A DNA stretch of 64,000 nt from Candidatus Peregrinibacteria bacterium (GTDB taxonomy: Bacteria > Patescibacteriota > Gracilibacteria > UBA1369), in the NCBI GenBank assembly GCA_020851415.1, contig JADZCU010000004.1:1-64000 (forward strand), given 5' to 3'. Position 1 is the stretch's first letter. Each line of letters begins with the position of its first letter. Of the stretch, positions 43,591 to 52,428 are shown piece after piece. Below the pieces are notes generated by a model. It saw nothing but the letters and a program-made list of their open reading frames with translations. It did not search any database and was not told where the DNA came from. The position numbers and the translations under genes were made by a program.

Positions 43591-44679
43591 TTAAAGAAGT
43601 TTGATGAATTGATCGAAGAGATTTTCTGTGTCCACCGGCCCGGGGCATGCTTCCGGGTGGAACTGCACAGCCATAAATGGAAGTTTTTTGTGTTTGATGC
43701 CTTCTACCGTTCCGTCGTTGGCATGCTCGAACCATACTTCCCAGTCTTTTGGCAGAGTTTTGCGGTCTATGGCGAATCCATGATTTTGCGAAGTCATGGA
43801 GCAATTTTCGTTTTCAGTGTTGATGCAGGGTTGATTTTGGGAGCGGTGGCCGTATTTTAGTTTGAACGTTTTTGCTCCGGCAGCCAGACCCATTAACTGG
43901 TTTCCCAAACAGATACCAAATGTCGGGATTTTGAGAGCCAGACATTTTTTGATGATATTTACCGTTTCGGTTAAAAGTGCCGGGTTACCCGGTCCGTTGG
44001 AAAGAAATACGCCGTCAAATTTTTCGCCTCCCGCGATGAAATCGTAGTTCCATGGTACGCGTATGAGTGTTATCCCGCGATCCAGGAAATGTCTGAGTGT
44101 GTTGTTTTTTACTCCGCAATCCACCACTACTATTGTTTTTTTTGCGTTTCCTTTGGTTGTTTTTGCCGGTTTGTAGATTTTTACTTCTTTGGGACTGACT
44201 TCGGGAATAATATTTTGGGCGTTTGGATCGAAGTATGGAACATCTTTACTATCGACAATTATTTTACCCGGTTGCGAACCTTTTTCACGAAGATGTTTTG
44301 TGAGCGCACGAGTGTCTATGCCCGTAATTCCCGGTACATCCCATTCTTTCAAGAAATCACCAAGGCTTTGTTTGGCGTGCCAGTGACTGAAGTTTTCTGA
44401 ATATTCATTGACGATAATTCCTTTTACATGGACTCTTTCGCTTTCAAAAAAATCGTTGAAGTCATGTTCTTTTTTAGTTTGTGGCGGAACGCCATAGTTG
44501 CCGACAAGAGGAACGGTGAAAGTCAGTAATTGACCATGAAAAGAAGGATCGGTGAGACTTTGTGGGTACCCAACCATTCCTGTTGAAAAGACAACTTCAC
44601 CAGCGCTGGATTTTTCTGCCCCGAAAATATATCCATCAAAGCTTGTGCCGTCTTTTAAAACCAACTTGCCTTTTTTCAT
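43591..44679 (-). CDS. carA: Carbamoyl-phosphate synthase small subunit
   Basis: 362 aa. Glutaminase that hands ammonia to CarB for carbamoyl phosphate, the first step of pyrimidine and arginine synthesis. N-terminal LVLKDGTSFDGYIFGAEKSSAGEVVFSTGMVGYPQSLTDPS region, then the class I glutamine amidotransferase triad: Cys in FGICLGNQLMGLAAG, His and Glu in AVQFHPEACPGP. Full length. carB is not in the window. It faces away from the pyrBCE cluster, which lies 1 kb further on. Confidence 0.97.
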   Translation of the reverse strand: MKKGKLVLKDGTSFDGYIFGAEKSSAGEVVFSTGMVGYPQSLTDPSFHGQLLTFTVPLVGNYGVPPQTKKEHDFNDFFESERVHVKGIIVNEYSENFSHWHAKQSLGDFLKEWDVPGITGIDTRALTKHLREKGSQPGKIIVDSKDVPYFDPNAQNIIPEVSPKEVKIYKPAKTTKGNAKKTIVVVDCGVKNNTLRHFLDRGITLIRVPWNYDFIAGGEKFDGVFLSNGPGNPALLTETVNIIKKCLALKIPTFGICLGNQLMGLAAGAKTFKLKYGHRSQNQPCINTENENCSMTSQNHGFAIDRKTLPKDWEVWFEHANDGTVEGIKHKKLPFMAVQFHPEACPGPVDTENLFDQFIKLL

Positions 44680-44744
44680 TCAATTTGGGGTGATTTCCTG
44701 CTTACTATAGCGGCGGATTTTCCCATAAGCAAGGGAAAACCTCA

Positions 44745-45641
44745 TTAAAAATTATCTATATCGATAACGCCTTCCTGAAAGCGGAAAAGACGTTCGGTGA
44801 AACATTCAGACCCCTTAACGAAATTATAGAAACTGTAAAATTTACGGTTTTTTTCCTGAGTGGTTTCGGCGTGTTTGGCGTAGATGGCAGCTCTTTTTTT
44901 GTCAGCCGCATCCGGGTTGGCCTGGTTCATTATCGCCATGATGCTGTCCTGAACCTGTCTGGAATTGAAGAGCGCTGAGGCCGGTAAAGCTCCTTCTTTA
45001 ATGTGGTTACCTAATCGATCTGCCTCCATGATCTCTTCGTGGACTGCTGTTTGGTGTTTCACTTCCTGTTGTTTCCATAATCTTATTATTTGGTTCATTG
45101 CCTGAGTATCGATGTTTTTGAGTATTTCCGTTGGAGTTGCTATGCGGTTTGTTGCGCAGTATCTGGCTGTTTCTTCGAGGACAAACTTTTTGATATCCGT
45201 TTCCGGAGCGTGATTTTCATATTGTTGATAGAGGAGTGCCATTGTTCTTGCGAAGGCGACCATATTTCTTAAACTTACCTGTGCGTCTGCTTCTCGGATG
45301 ATGCTTTGGTAGTCTGGTGGTATGCCGTCGTGGCTTCCGATATCTCCCAGGTCCATAGTTGCGGCAAAAAGTTCAGGGCCGGAGGATTCGCTTGCACCAA
45401 AAGTCGGATCTTCCAGCACGCCGGTTAAAATACTTTCTATAATTGGATAGAAACTTGGCGGAATGTCTTCAAACTTGTCCGCCTGGAGATATTCAAGAAT
45501 TTGTTGAGCTTCAGCACCCAAGTGCAGTGCCAGAACTTCCGCACGACGTTGATTTACTTTGTTGAGGATTGTCTGAGCCTCCTCCCGTAGTGTTTCCGGC
45601 GTGGCTGTGAACTCAATTAAACCGGGCTCTTTTTGTGCCAT
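44745..45641 (-). CDS. Unrecognised 298-aa helical protein
   Basis: No family recognised. Soluble, almost entirely helical, acidic. Notable parts: RREAQTIL-type N-terminal helices with NQRRAEVLALHLGAEAQQILEYL, a middle segment TMDLGDIGSHDGIPPDYQSI, and a C-terminal charged helix with KFYSFYNFVKGSECFTERLF. It lies between carA and pyrB but is transcribed away from pyrB and towards carA, so it may share a transcript with carA (65 nt gap). No role can be proposed from sequence. Confidence 0.68.
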   Translation of the reverse strand: MAQKEPGLIEFTATPETLREEAQTILNKVNQRRAEVLALHLGAEAQQILEYLQADKFEDIPPSFYPIIESILTGVLEDPTFGASESSGPELFAATMDLGDIGSHDGIPPDYQSIIREADAQVSLRNMVAFARTMALLYQQYENHAPETDIKKFVLEETARYCATNRIATPTEILKNIDTQAMNQIIRLWKQQEVKHQTAVHEEIMEADRLGNHIKEGALPASALFNSRQVQDSIMAIMNQANPDAADKKRAAIYAKHAETTQEKNRKFYSFYNFVKGSECFTERLFRFQEGVIDIDNF

Positions 45642-45764
45642 TTTGCTTTAATTTAAGGTGTGCAATTCTATTTTTTTTGAGACTTTTGTCAATGAAATCA
45701 AATTTACGCTTTTTTTCAGTGAGCGAATTAGTATAAAGTGCTGTAGAACTAACTCATAAACTCT

Positions 45765-46700
45765 ATGTCGAATTTTCCTACCAAAGACCTTTTGAGCGCA
45801 TCAGTGCTTTCAAAAGGCGATATTGAACGAATTTTGAAAATTGCGGAGACCATGGCTCCTTATGCCAATAAGGAAAAGCAGTCAGATTTGTTGGCTGGTA
45901 AGGTGTTGGCGACGCTTTTTTATGAACCATCCACCAGAACCCGTCTTTCTTTTGAAACGGCTATGAACCGTTTGGGGGGGCGTGTGATTACGGTTACCGG
46001 CATGGAATCTTCCTCTTTGATAAAAGGTGAAACACTTTATGATACGGGAAAAGTGGTGGAGAATTTTGCGGATATTGTGGCTATGCGACATCCGACTCCG
46101 GGATCGGTGGCGGAGCTTGCCGGTGCGGTCAAAATACCGGTTTTAAATGCAGGTGACGGCGCGGGTGAACATCCAACCCAGGCGCTTCTTGATATGCTGA
46201 CTATACAAAAAGAAAGAGGAACGATCGACGGTTTGACTATTGCCATGGTTGGTGACCTGAAATTTGGACGGACGGTTCATTCACTGACGTATTTGCTTTC
46301 ACATTTTAAGGTGAATTTGATTCTGGTTTCTCCAGACAGGCTTCGTATGCCGGCTGAACAGGTGCAGCATTTTAAGGATCAAAAGATTCAGTGTACTGAA
46401 ACTGAAAGTTTGGAAGAGGGATTGAAACATGCGCAGGTTGTTTATATGACACGTGTTCAGAAAGAGCGTTTTGATGATCCGGCTGAGTATGAAAAATATA
46501 AGCACTTCTATATTCTCACCCGTGAAATGGTGGAACGTCATAATGCACAAATGACGATTATGCATCCATTGCCACGTGTGGGGGAAATTTCATTGGACAT
46601 AGATGATCTTGCCGGAGCAGCGTATTTTAGACAGGTAAAAAATGGTGTTGCCTTGCGTATGGCGCTCCTTGCGATCATGCTGGGGAAGGTAGAATTTTAA
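45765..46700 (+). CDS. pyrB: Aspartate carbamoyltransferase catalytic chain
   Basis: 311 aa. Joins carbamoyl phosphate and aspartate. Carbamoyl-phosphate loop FYEPSTRTRLSFETAMNRLGG (about 50-70), then SSLIKGETLYDTGKVV (80s loop), HPTQALLDMLTI, the aspartate-binding R region TRVQKERF and the HPLPRVGEI motif. No pyrI regulatory chain follows. First gene of pyrB-pyrC-pyrE-HAD with gaps of 32, about 95 and 11 nt, so probably one operon. Confidence 0.97.
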   Translation: MSNFPTKDLLSASVLSKGDIERILKIAETMAPYANKEKQSDLLAGKVLATLFYEPSTRTRLSFETAMNRLGGRVITVTGMESSSLIKGETLYDTGKVVENFADIVAMRHPTPGSVAELAGAVKIPVLNAGDGAGEHPTQALLDMLTIQKERGTIDGLTIAMVGDLKFGRTVHSLTYLLSHFKVNLILVSPDRLRMPAEQVQHFKDQKIQCTETESLEEGLKHAQVVYMTRVQKERFDDPAEYEKYKHFYILTREMVERHNAQMTIMHPLPRVGEISLDIDDLAGAAYFRQVKNGVALRMALLAIMLGKVEF

Positions 46701-46732
46701 TGCGGGGTCACCCCCCAGAAAAAAAATAATTT

Positions 46733-48049
46733 ATGAATAAGACTGCGTTTATCAATGCACAGATTGTGTCCCGTACAGAAATTTTTACGGGGAGCGTTTT
46801 AGTGGAAGATGGGAAGATTGTTCAGGTTACGAAGGATAAAGCGAATTTTGGTGTTGATGTTGAGACATTTAATTTGAAAGGTAAATATTTGTTGCCGGGA
46901 TTGGTTGATCCTCATGTTCATTTTCGAACACCGGGTAATCCGGAAAAGGAGAACTGGGTGACGGGTTCAAGAGCCGCTCTTGCGGGCGGCGTGACAACAG
47001 TTCTTGATATGCCAAACACGAAACCGCCAACCATAAATGCAGCCACTTTGTCTGCGAAACGATTGATGGTTGAAAAAAACGCCATGGTGAATTACGGATT
47101 TTTTGCCGGGGCGACCAATGAGAATGTTGAAGAAATAAAGGCGATGAAAGGAATTGCCGGTGTGAAAATTTTTATGGGAAGTTCAACCGGATCTTTGCTG
47201 GTTGATGACAAAAAAGCTTTGGAGAAATTTATGCAGGCGGGGATTATTTGCGCTTTGCACGCTGAGGATGAGCAGTGCATTCGTGATGCCCAGGCGAAAT
47301 ATGCTGATCGCGCAGATGCGGCAGTTCATTCTTTAACGCGACCACCGGAGTGTGCAGCGTTGGCTGTAAAAAATGCTTTGCAACTGGCGAAAAAATATGG
47401 GACGCAGGTTCATATTTGCCATGTGTCTACCCGGGCTGAACTTGATGTTATTCGTGAATTTAAGAGTGATAAGGTGAGTGTTGAGGTGACTCCGCACCAT
47501 TTATTTTTGAACACAGGGGATTATGAGGAACATGGAAATGTTATTAAGGTGAATCCGCCTATACGTGATGCAAGTGATCAAAATGCGCTTTGGGAAGGCA
47601 TTCAAGACGGTACGGTTACCATGATCGGTACGGATCATGCGCCCCATTTGATGCAGGAAAAACAGTTGCCTTATGCGGAAGCTCCATCGGGTATTCCGGG
47701 AGTGCAAACTTCGTTACCACTTTTGCTTTCTGCGGTGAACCAGGGGAAACTTACTTTGCAAAAAGTGGTTGAATTGACTTCATATAATCCGGCGCGACGG
47801 TTTGGTATAAAAGGCAAAGGTGTCATTGAGGTAGGTGCCGATGCGGATTTGGTGGTGGTTGATTTGGAACTTGAGGAAAAAGTTTGCCACAACTTTTTGT
47901 GGACCAAGGTTGATTGGTCACCATTCCATGGTTGGAGGTTAAAAGGTTGGCCTGTGATGACTTTTTTGAATGGTGAACTTGCTTATGAATGGCGTGACAC
48001 ATTTCATAATGTTCATGGGAGGGAAGTTACTTTTAAGCGTGGGGTTTAA
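46733..48049 (+). CDS. pyrC: Dihydroorotase (class I type)
   Basis: 438 aa amidohydrolase closing carbamoyl-aspartate to dihydroorotate. Metal ligands: DPHVHFRTPG (first HxH), KIFMGSS (region of the carboxylated Lys), ALHAEDEQC, HICHVSTRAELD, and GTDHAPH (catalytic Asp). The length and PHVHFRTPG motif favour the class I/allantoinase-like form. Second gene of the pyr cluster. Confidence 0.95.
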   Translation: MNKTAFINAQIVSRTEIFTGSVLVEDGKIVQVTKDKANFGVDVETFNLKGKYLLPGLVDPHVHFRTPGNPEKENWVTGSRAALAGGVTTVLDMPNTKPPTINAATLSAKRLMVEKNAMVNYGFFAGATNENVEEIKAMKGIAGVKIFMGSSTGSLLVDDKKALEKFMQAGIICALHAEDEQCIRDAQAKYADRADAAVHSLTRPPECAALAVKNALQLAKKYGTQVHICHVSTRAELDVIREFKSDKVSVEVTPHHLFLNTGDYEEHGNVIKVNPPIRDASDQNALWEGIQDGTVTMIGTDHAPHLMQEKQLPYAEAPSGIPGVQTSLPLLLSAVNQGKLTLQKVVELTSYNPARRFGIKGKGVIEVGADADLVVVDLELEEKVCHNFLWTKVDWSPFHGWRLKGWPVMTFLNGELAYEWRDTFHNVHGREVTFKRGV

Positions 48050-48145
48050 TCCTGGGGTAAGTAGACTCTGAGCGGATCTGTTTACCGCTAGGATTTGTCT
48101 ATTGAGATTGAAAATGCTTTAATGGATGCGTTCTTAATCTCTTTT

Positions 48146-48826
48146 ATGGCAGATGCGGCAGGAAATTATAAGCAGGCGTTCGTGGAATTCTTGGTTCGAA
48201 CGGATGCTTTGAAGTTTGGTGATTTTACTTTGAAGAGCGGGAGAAAATGTCCGTATTTTTTGAATGCGGGACAGTTTTATATGGGAAGTTCCTTTGATGA
48301 ATTGACACGTTATTATGCACAAGCTTTGCACAATTCAGTGGAGGATTTTGATGTAATTTTCGGGCCGGCGTACAAGGGTATACCTTTGTGTGCTGGTACT
48401 GCTACGGCTTTGTATAGGGATTTTAAGGTGGATGTCGGATATAGTTACAACAGGAAAGAGGCAAAGGATCATGGCGAGGGAGGGATGTTGGTTGGCGCGC
48501 CAATTACCTCTGAATCAAAAGTGGTGATTGTTGATGATGTTATGACAGCCGGAACGGCTCTACGTGAGAGTTTGGATTTTTTGAAAAAGGCAGGTTCACC
48601 TACAATTGCGGGAGTTTTGATTGCTGTGGATCGTATGGAAAAGGGGATGGGTGAAAAGAGTGCTGTGCAGGAGGTGCAGGATGAGTTTGGAATTGAGGTC
48701 CATTCCGTTGTCACTTTGGATGATATTATCGATGTACTTTATGGTAAGCCGGTTGGTGGAAAAGTTTATATTGATGATGAACAAATGAGGGTGATCAAGG
48801 ATTATAGAGATCAGTACGGTGTTTAA
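48146..48826 (+). CDS. pyrE: Orotate phosphoribosyltransferase
   Basis: 226 aa from ATG 48146, chosen because residues from there (YKQAFVEFLVRTDALKFGDF) align with the usual PyrE N-terminus; in-frame TTG 48095 and ATG 48122 would add unneeded residues. Adds ribose phosphate from PRPP to orotate. Conserved TLKSGRKCPYFLNAGQF, FGPAYKGIPLC, and the PRPP loop VVIVDDVMTAGTALRE. PRPP comes from Prs (8589-9530). Third gene of the cluster. Confidence 0.96.
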   Translation: MADAAGNYKQAFVEFLVRTDALKFGDFTLKSGRKCPYFLNAGQFYMGSSFDELTRYYAQALHNSVEDFDVIFGPAYKGIPLCAGTATALYRDFKVDVGYSYNRKEAKDHGEGGMLVGAPITSESKVVIVDDVMTAGTALRESLDFLKKAGSPTIAGVLIAVDRMEKGMGEKSAVQEVQDEFGIEVHSVVTLDDIIDVLYGKPVGGKVYIDDEQMRVIKDYRDQYGV

Positions 48827-48837
48827 GATACGACTTT

Positions 48838-49497
48838 ATGTTAAAGGCTGTTATTTTTGATATGGATGGGACGTTGGTGGATACGGAGCCGGTATATTTT
48901 TTGGCAGCCGGAGATGTGTTTGAGGAGCTGGGTTTTACTCTGACACCTGAAGAGTATGCTCAATTTACCGGGACGAGCCTGGCTTCGATGTGGTCTTTTT
49001 TGAGACAGAAATTTCAGATCACTTTGGATTTGGATTTGATGATTGATGAAACCAAAAAAGGGTATTTGAAAAAAATCCGCGAGGAAAAGGGCCTATTGCC
49101 TATGCCTGGCGTTGTGCCTTTAATTCAATCGCTCAAGGAAAAAGGCTTACCGCTTGCGGTTGGGACATCCACCAATAGGGATTTGATGCAGGTGACTTTG
49201 GACTTATTTGGCTTGAGTCAGTATTTCCCGGTGAAGGTTTCTGCGGATGATGTGGGTCGCGGAAAGCCGAGTCCGGATATTTTTTTGAGGGCCGCGGAAT
49301 TGGCTGGGGTGACGCCACAGGACTGTCTGGTTTTTGAGGATTCGTTTCATGGGAGTTTGGCGGCCAAGAGAGCAGAGATGAAATGTGTTGGTTATACTCA
49401 AAACGGTAAAAATCCACAGGATCTTTTACATGTGGATATGAAAATTACTGATTATAGTGGCGTTACTTTTGAACAACTCACGGGACTTTTTCGCTAA
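48838..49497 (+). CDS. HAD-superfamily phosphatase (beta-phosphoglucomutase-like)
   Basis: 219 aa. HAD motif I FDMDGTLVDTEPVYF, cap domain, motif II AVGTSTNRD, motif III GRGKPSPDIFLRAAELAG, motif IV LVFEDSFHGSLAAK. It starts 11 nt after pyrE in the same direction, so it may dephosphorylate a pyrimidine-related nucleotide or damaged intermediate (inference from position); the fold itself is used for many sugar and nucleotide phosphates. Confidence 0.85.
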   Translation: MLKAVIFDMDGTLVDTEPVYFLAAGDVFEELGFTLTPEEYAQFTGTSLASMWSFLRQKFQITLDLDLMIDETKKGYLKKIREEKGLLPMPGVVPLIQSLKEKGLPLAVGTSTNRDLMQVTLDLFGLSQYFPVKVSADDVGRGKPSPDIFLRAAELAGVTPQDCLVFEDSFHGSLAAKRAEMKCVGYTQNGKNPQDLLHVDMKITDYSGVTFEQLTGLFR

Positions 49498-49524
49498 AGA
49501 TATTTGTCCGAGTAAGTAGTCAGT

Positions 49525-50109
49525 TTATTCTTCACTCCAATCGAATGGGGCAGGCAGGGGGTCTGGACCGTCTTTGAGTGCGTAGTAGCTAATGAAAATA
49601 TCTTGATGGTCAGTCATAACTAAATTTTCCGGATCAGTTATTTCTTTTCCGTCGGCGTATATTTTTAAGCCATGAGTGTCATCGGTTTTGAGAGTGAGAA
49701 CTTGAGTTCTGGATAGCGGCATGTTCCATTTATAGAAGAAGTCGCCAAGAGTAAAATCTTTTTGTACTGGTGCTTCAATGTGAATGATTCCGTTTGCGTC
49801 GTGGGTATGAACTGAGCTCATACAATTTTTTTGGAGATCAATACCAACATTCTTGGGTATGACGATAGTTTTTTTGTCAGCCATAATGGTGAGGTGGCTG
49901 TGAATATGAAATTGAGTTGCCATGTCTGTTGTACAAACGTCGACCAACTCTCTTGAGGTCATGTCTGCCGGGGATTTTTGTTGTTGAGTGGTGTTTTTTT
50001 CGATTGTGGTGTTGCCTGTTGAAGTGTTGGGAGTTTTTTCTGAACTGCAACCGAGAAAACTGAAGATAAGTGTGGATGAAATGATGATAGATGCGATGTT
50101 TTTTGACAT
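49525..50109 (-). CDS. Lipoprotein with His-rich domain, function unknown
   Basis: 194 aa. A lipobox FSFLGC (Cys21) is followed by a Thr/Asn/Gln-rich spacer (22-50). The folded part has HIHSHLTIMADKKTIVIPKNVGI, a Cys, HTHDANGIIHIEAP and FFYKWNMPLS. This H-x-H...H-T-H-D...I-H-I-E pattern recurs in secreted proteins of many archaea and bacteria that I cannot name; the histidines could bind copper or zinc. Convergent with the HAD gene (28 nt). Confidence 0.72.
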   Translation of the reverse strand: MSKNIASIIISSTLIFSFLGCSSEKTPNTSTGNTTIEKNTTQQQKSPADMTSRELVDVCTTDMATQFHIHSHLTIMADKKTIVIPKNVGIDLQKNCMSSVHTHDANGIIHIEAPVQKDFTLGDFFYKWNMPLSRTQVLTLKTDDTHGLKIYADGKEITDPENLVMTDHQDIFISYYALKDGPDPLPAPFDWSEE

Positions 50110-50137
50110 AGATGATTTTGGGAAAATGAATTCGTTT

Positions 50138-50458
50138 TTATAATATACTTATTTCGTAGGCGCCGTCACCTCCGCGGGTTCTGGGTGCCCATGAAAAAGT
50201 TTTTACATACTCACTGTTGTGGAGGATTTTTTCTACGATAGGTTTTATGACAGATTGCCCGTTCTCCGAGTGATGGCCTTTGCCGGTTATAATGGCAACT
50301 TTCTGAAGTTTTTTTTGTGAACAGATTTCCAAAAATCTTTCTGTGAGAACAATAATGTCCGCCCTGGTTAAAATACCGGCTTTGTGAAAATCCAGCTGGA
50401 GTTGGGGGCCCGCCATGTGTGCGTATTTGTTGCCGTTGTTTGTGGGTTTGGTGGACAT
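50138..50458 (-). CDS. Smr-domain protein
   Basis: 106 aa from MSTKPTNN. A stand-alone Smr domain as in the MutS2 C-terminus: LDFHKAGILTRADIIVLTERFLE, then IITGKGHHSENGQSVIKPIV. Smr domains cleave DNA or mRNA (MutS2, SmrB). Here the first motif reads LDFHKAG where many active members have L-D-L-H-G. It is divergent from the gene at 50540, sharing a short intergenic region with the promoter at 50482-50509. Confidence 0.82.
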   Translation of the reverse strand: MSTKPTNNGNKYAHMAGPQLQLDFHKAGILTRADIIVLTERFLEICSQKKLQKVAIITGKGHHSENGQSVIKPIVEKILHNSEYVKTFSWAPRTRGGDGAYEISIL

Positions 50459-50481
50459 GGAAGTAGAGCGTAGCAAGAGAC

Positions 50482-50509
50482 TTGCCATTTGGCAAATTTT
50501 CGCTATAAT
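50482..50509 (+). promoter_or_regulatory. Promoter with palindromic -35 region
   Basis: TTGCCA (50482-50487), 16-bp spacer, TATAAT (50504-50509), 30 nt before ATG 50540. The -35 lies in a perfect palindrome TTGCCA-TT-TGGCAA (50482-50495), which could be a repressor site for this divergent region. Confidence 0.7.
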
Positions 50510-50539
50510 CCTACTCTTGAATTTTTTTATCCGGAATGT

Positions 50540-51022
50540 ATGTCGATGTTATTTAAAGATGCTGGTAGAAATGATGCGCCTGAATTGGTTCTTGCAGATA
50601 TATTATTGTTTGTGCAATATTTACCGGATACTTTGAGAACCAGACTTCAAATGACACCCAACGGGGTGGCTGGTGACTATGTGAACACTTTTACTGCACC
50701 GCTTTTTGCCTGTTCCCTTATGGAAAGGAGTCCTGCTTTTGTGGAAAAACATTTACCGAAAAATATTGCGGCCATGACGAATTACCGTGATTATTTGATT
50801 CAACGTGTTCGTGAACATAATGAAAAGTGTGAGGATCCACGTGCTCAGGTTGAAGAAGCGTTGTTTGTAGAAACAATGATGGATGCTCCAGGGGTAAGTG
50901 AATCTGATGCGATAGTAGAAGCTGTTCGATCTTTGTGGGCAAAGACCGATATGAGTTTTGATCAGAAAATTACGCCTATAACAGCGCTTCTGCAACAGGG
51001 TGTTGATATAATTCGCAGGTAG
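50540..51022 (+). CDS. Unrecognised 160-aa helical protein
   Basis: 160 aa from ATG 50540; the TTG at 50489 is inside the promoter and is rejected. No family recognised. Soluble and helical, with a hydrophobic ELVLADILLFVQYLPDTLRT segment and a charged RDYLIQRVREHNEKCEDPRAQVEE helix. Transcribed alone from a good promoter, divergent from the Smr gene and convergent with trhO. Confidence 0.7.
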   Translation: MSMLFKDAGRNDAPELVLADILLFVQYLPDTLRTRLQMTPNGVAGDYVNTFTAPLFACSLMERSPAFVEKHLPKNIAAMTNYRDYLIQRVREHNEKCEDPRAQVEEALFVETMMDAPGVSESDAIVEAVRSLWAKTDMSFDQKITPITALLQQGVDIIRR

Positions 51023-51073
51023 ACTTTTGGTAGTGCCGGGCAAGGCGACACGTGTTTGCTGTGGGGTGTACGC

Positions 51074-51100
51074 TACTTAGCCGCTTATGTACGCACGGTT
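51074..51100 (+). repeat. Dispersed 3'-end repeat, copy 4 (degenerate)
   Basis: ACTTAGCCGCTTATGTACGC then ACGG resembles CTTAGCTACGCCTTTACGTA plus CACCCGG with several changes. It overlaps the end of trhO. Confidence 0.4.
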
Positions 51101-52011
51101 GAAGGGCGCGGCTTTTTTGAACAATCTTCACTGCAACCATCATTCCATTTGATTCGGCAATCCGGACAGATAGTGATCTGTTTATTGCACTGTACGTTGG
51201 TGCAGTTGATATAGTCATCGCACGGTGTTTGGCAATGTACACAGTTGGAAAGGATTTTGCGGTTTTCCGGTGTGTTGATGGGGACGGCGATGCGTTCGTC
51301 GAAAACATAGAGTTTGCCTTCCCAATAGTCGTCGGGAAACTCTTGACCATAGACGTGTACTCCACCGTGGAGTTGATAGACGTCTTTGAATCCTTTGTCT
51401 TTCAGAAGAGCTGTGGCTGTTTCGCAGCGAATGCCTCCAGTGCAATAGGTGACCACTTTTTTGTCTTTGTACTTCATGAGCTCTTTTTCAACTATTTCCG
51501 GGAGCTGTTTGAAGTTTTGCATGGGTAATGTGATGGCGTTTTTGAAGCGCCCGATGGCTGCTTCGTAGTCGTTGCGCATGTCGATGATCACAAAGTCTTC
51601 GTTGCTTTCGTAGAGGCTGTTGAGCTCTTTTGGTTCTATATATGTGCCGGCTTCTTTGTTTGGGTCTAACTGTTTTTTGTACTTCATGGTTACCAATTCT
51701 TCACGGTAACGGACGAAGATTTTTTTGAAACTTGTGGTAGGCCCCAAGCTTTGTTTTATTTCCATGTCGGCAAAAAGAGAGTTTGATTTCATATGCTGAA
51801 CATACTGGTCGGTAATCTCTTTTGGTCCGCCAACTGTTCCGTTTATGCCGTTATTTGCTATTAAAATTCGGCCTTTGATGCCGATGGATTTACAAAATTT
51901 CAGATGTTCGTAGGCGAACTGTTCAGGATTTGGAATACTCACATACTTGTAGTAGAGGAGTATGGTCCAGGGGGTGGTTTGTTCTTGGCTTTCTTGTACG
52001 GGATTGTTCAT
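51085..52011 (-). CDS. trhO: tRNA uridine(34) hydroxylase TrhO (rhodanese-like)
   Basis: 308 aa. TrhO/YceA-family enzymes hydroxylate wobble uridine 34 in tRNA. N-terminal ferredoxin-like part (YYKYVSIPNPEQFAYEHLKFCKSIGIKGRILIANNGINGTVGG), rhodanese domain with active Cys in YCTGGIRCETATALL, and a C-terminal Cys cluster (CVHCQTPCDDYINCTNVQCNKQITICPDCR) like a zinc site. The final residues are encoded within a dispersed repeat (51074-51100). It stands alone between unknown genes. Confidence 0.9.
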   Translation of the reverse strand: MNNPVQESQEQTTPWTILLYYKYVSIPNPEQFAYEHLKFCKSIGIKGRILIANNGINGTVGGPKEITDQYVQHMKSNSLFADMEIKQSLGPTTSFKKIFVRYREELVTMKYKKQLDPNKEAGTYIEPKELNSLYESNEDFVIIDMRNDYEAAIGRFKNAITLPMQNFKQLPEIVEKELMKYKDKKVVTYCTGGIRCETATALLKDKGFKDVYQLHGGVHVYGQEFPDDYWEGKLYVFDERIAVPINTPENRKILSNCVHCQTPCDDYINCTNVQCNKQITICPDCRIKWNDGCSEDCSKKPRPSTVRT

Positions 52012-52135
52012 GTTTTAGGTATTTATGCAGGCTTATTGTACTGAAAGTTTGTGATTTGGCAACGGGTTAGGTTTAGATTTTAGAGAGGCTTTAAAAATCT
52101 ATTATTTGGGTTTGGTATTTTTGGCTGTGGTGATC

Positions 52136-52164
52136 TTTACTTTTGTGTATATACTTTGTATAAT
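52136..52164 (+). promoter_or_regulatory. Promoter of the MazEF-like pair
   Basis: TTTACT (52136-52141), 17-bp spacer, TATAAT (52159-52164), with an overlapping TATACT (52149). 30 nt before the antitoxin ATG. Confidence 0.55.
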
Positions 52165-52194
52165 TACTAATGACTATGTTTTATGTATGAGGTT

Positions 52195-52428
52195 ATGAAA
52201 ACTAACGTTCGGCAATGGGGGAATAGTATTGGGGTGAGGATTCCGCACATTTTTGCTAAAGAGGCGGGTATTGTTGAGGGAACTGAATTGGAGATGAATC
52301 TTATTGATAATAAGATTGTTTTGTCTAAGCCGCGCTTAAACTTGAATGAACTTTTAAGTCAGGTTACTGCTGATAATCTTCACGCAGAAACAGATACGGG
52401 TTTTGTTAACGGAAATGAAGAATGGTAA
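52195..52428 (+). CDS. mazE: MazE-type antitoxin (AbrB/SpoVT fold)
   Basis: 77 aa from MKTNVRQWGNSIGVRIP (ATG 52183 would add four residues). The N-terminal swapped-hairpin AbrB DNA-binding domain QWGNSIGVRIPHIFAKEAGIVEGTELEM is followed by a tail that would bind the toxin. Overlaps the mazF start by 7 nt. The pair is compact with a promoter directly upstream, as expected for autoregulation. Confidence 0.88.
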   Translation: MKTNVRQWGNSIGVRIPHIFAKEAGIVEGTELEMNLIDNKIVLSKPRLNLNELLSQVTADNLHAETDTGFVNGNEEW

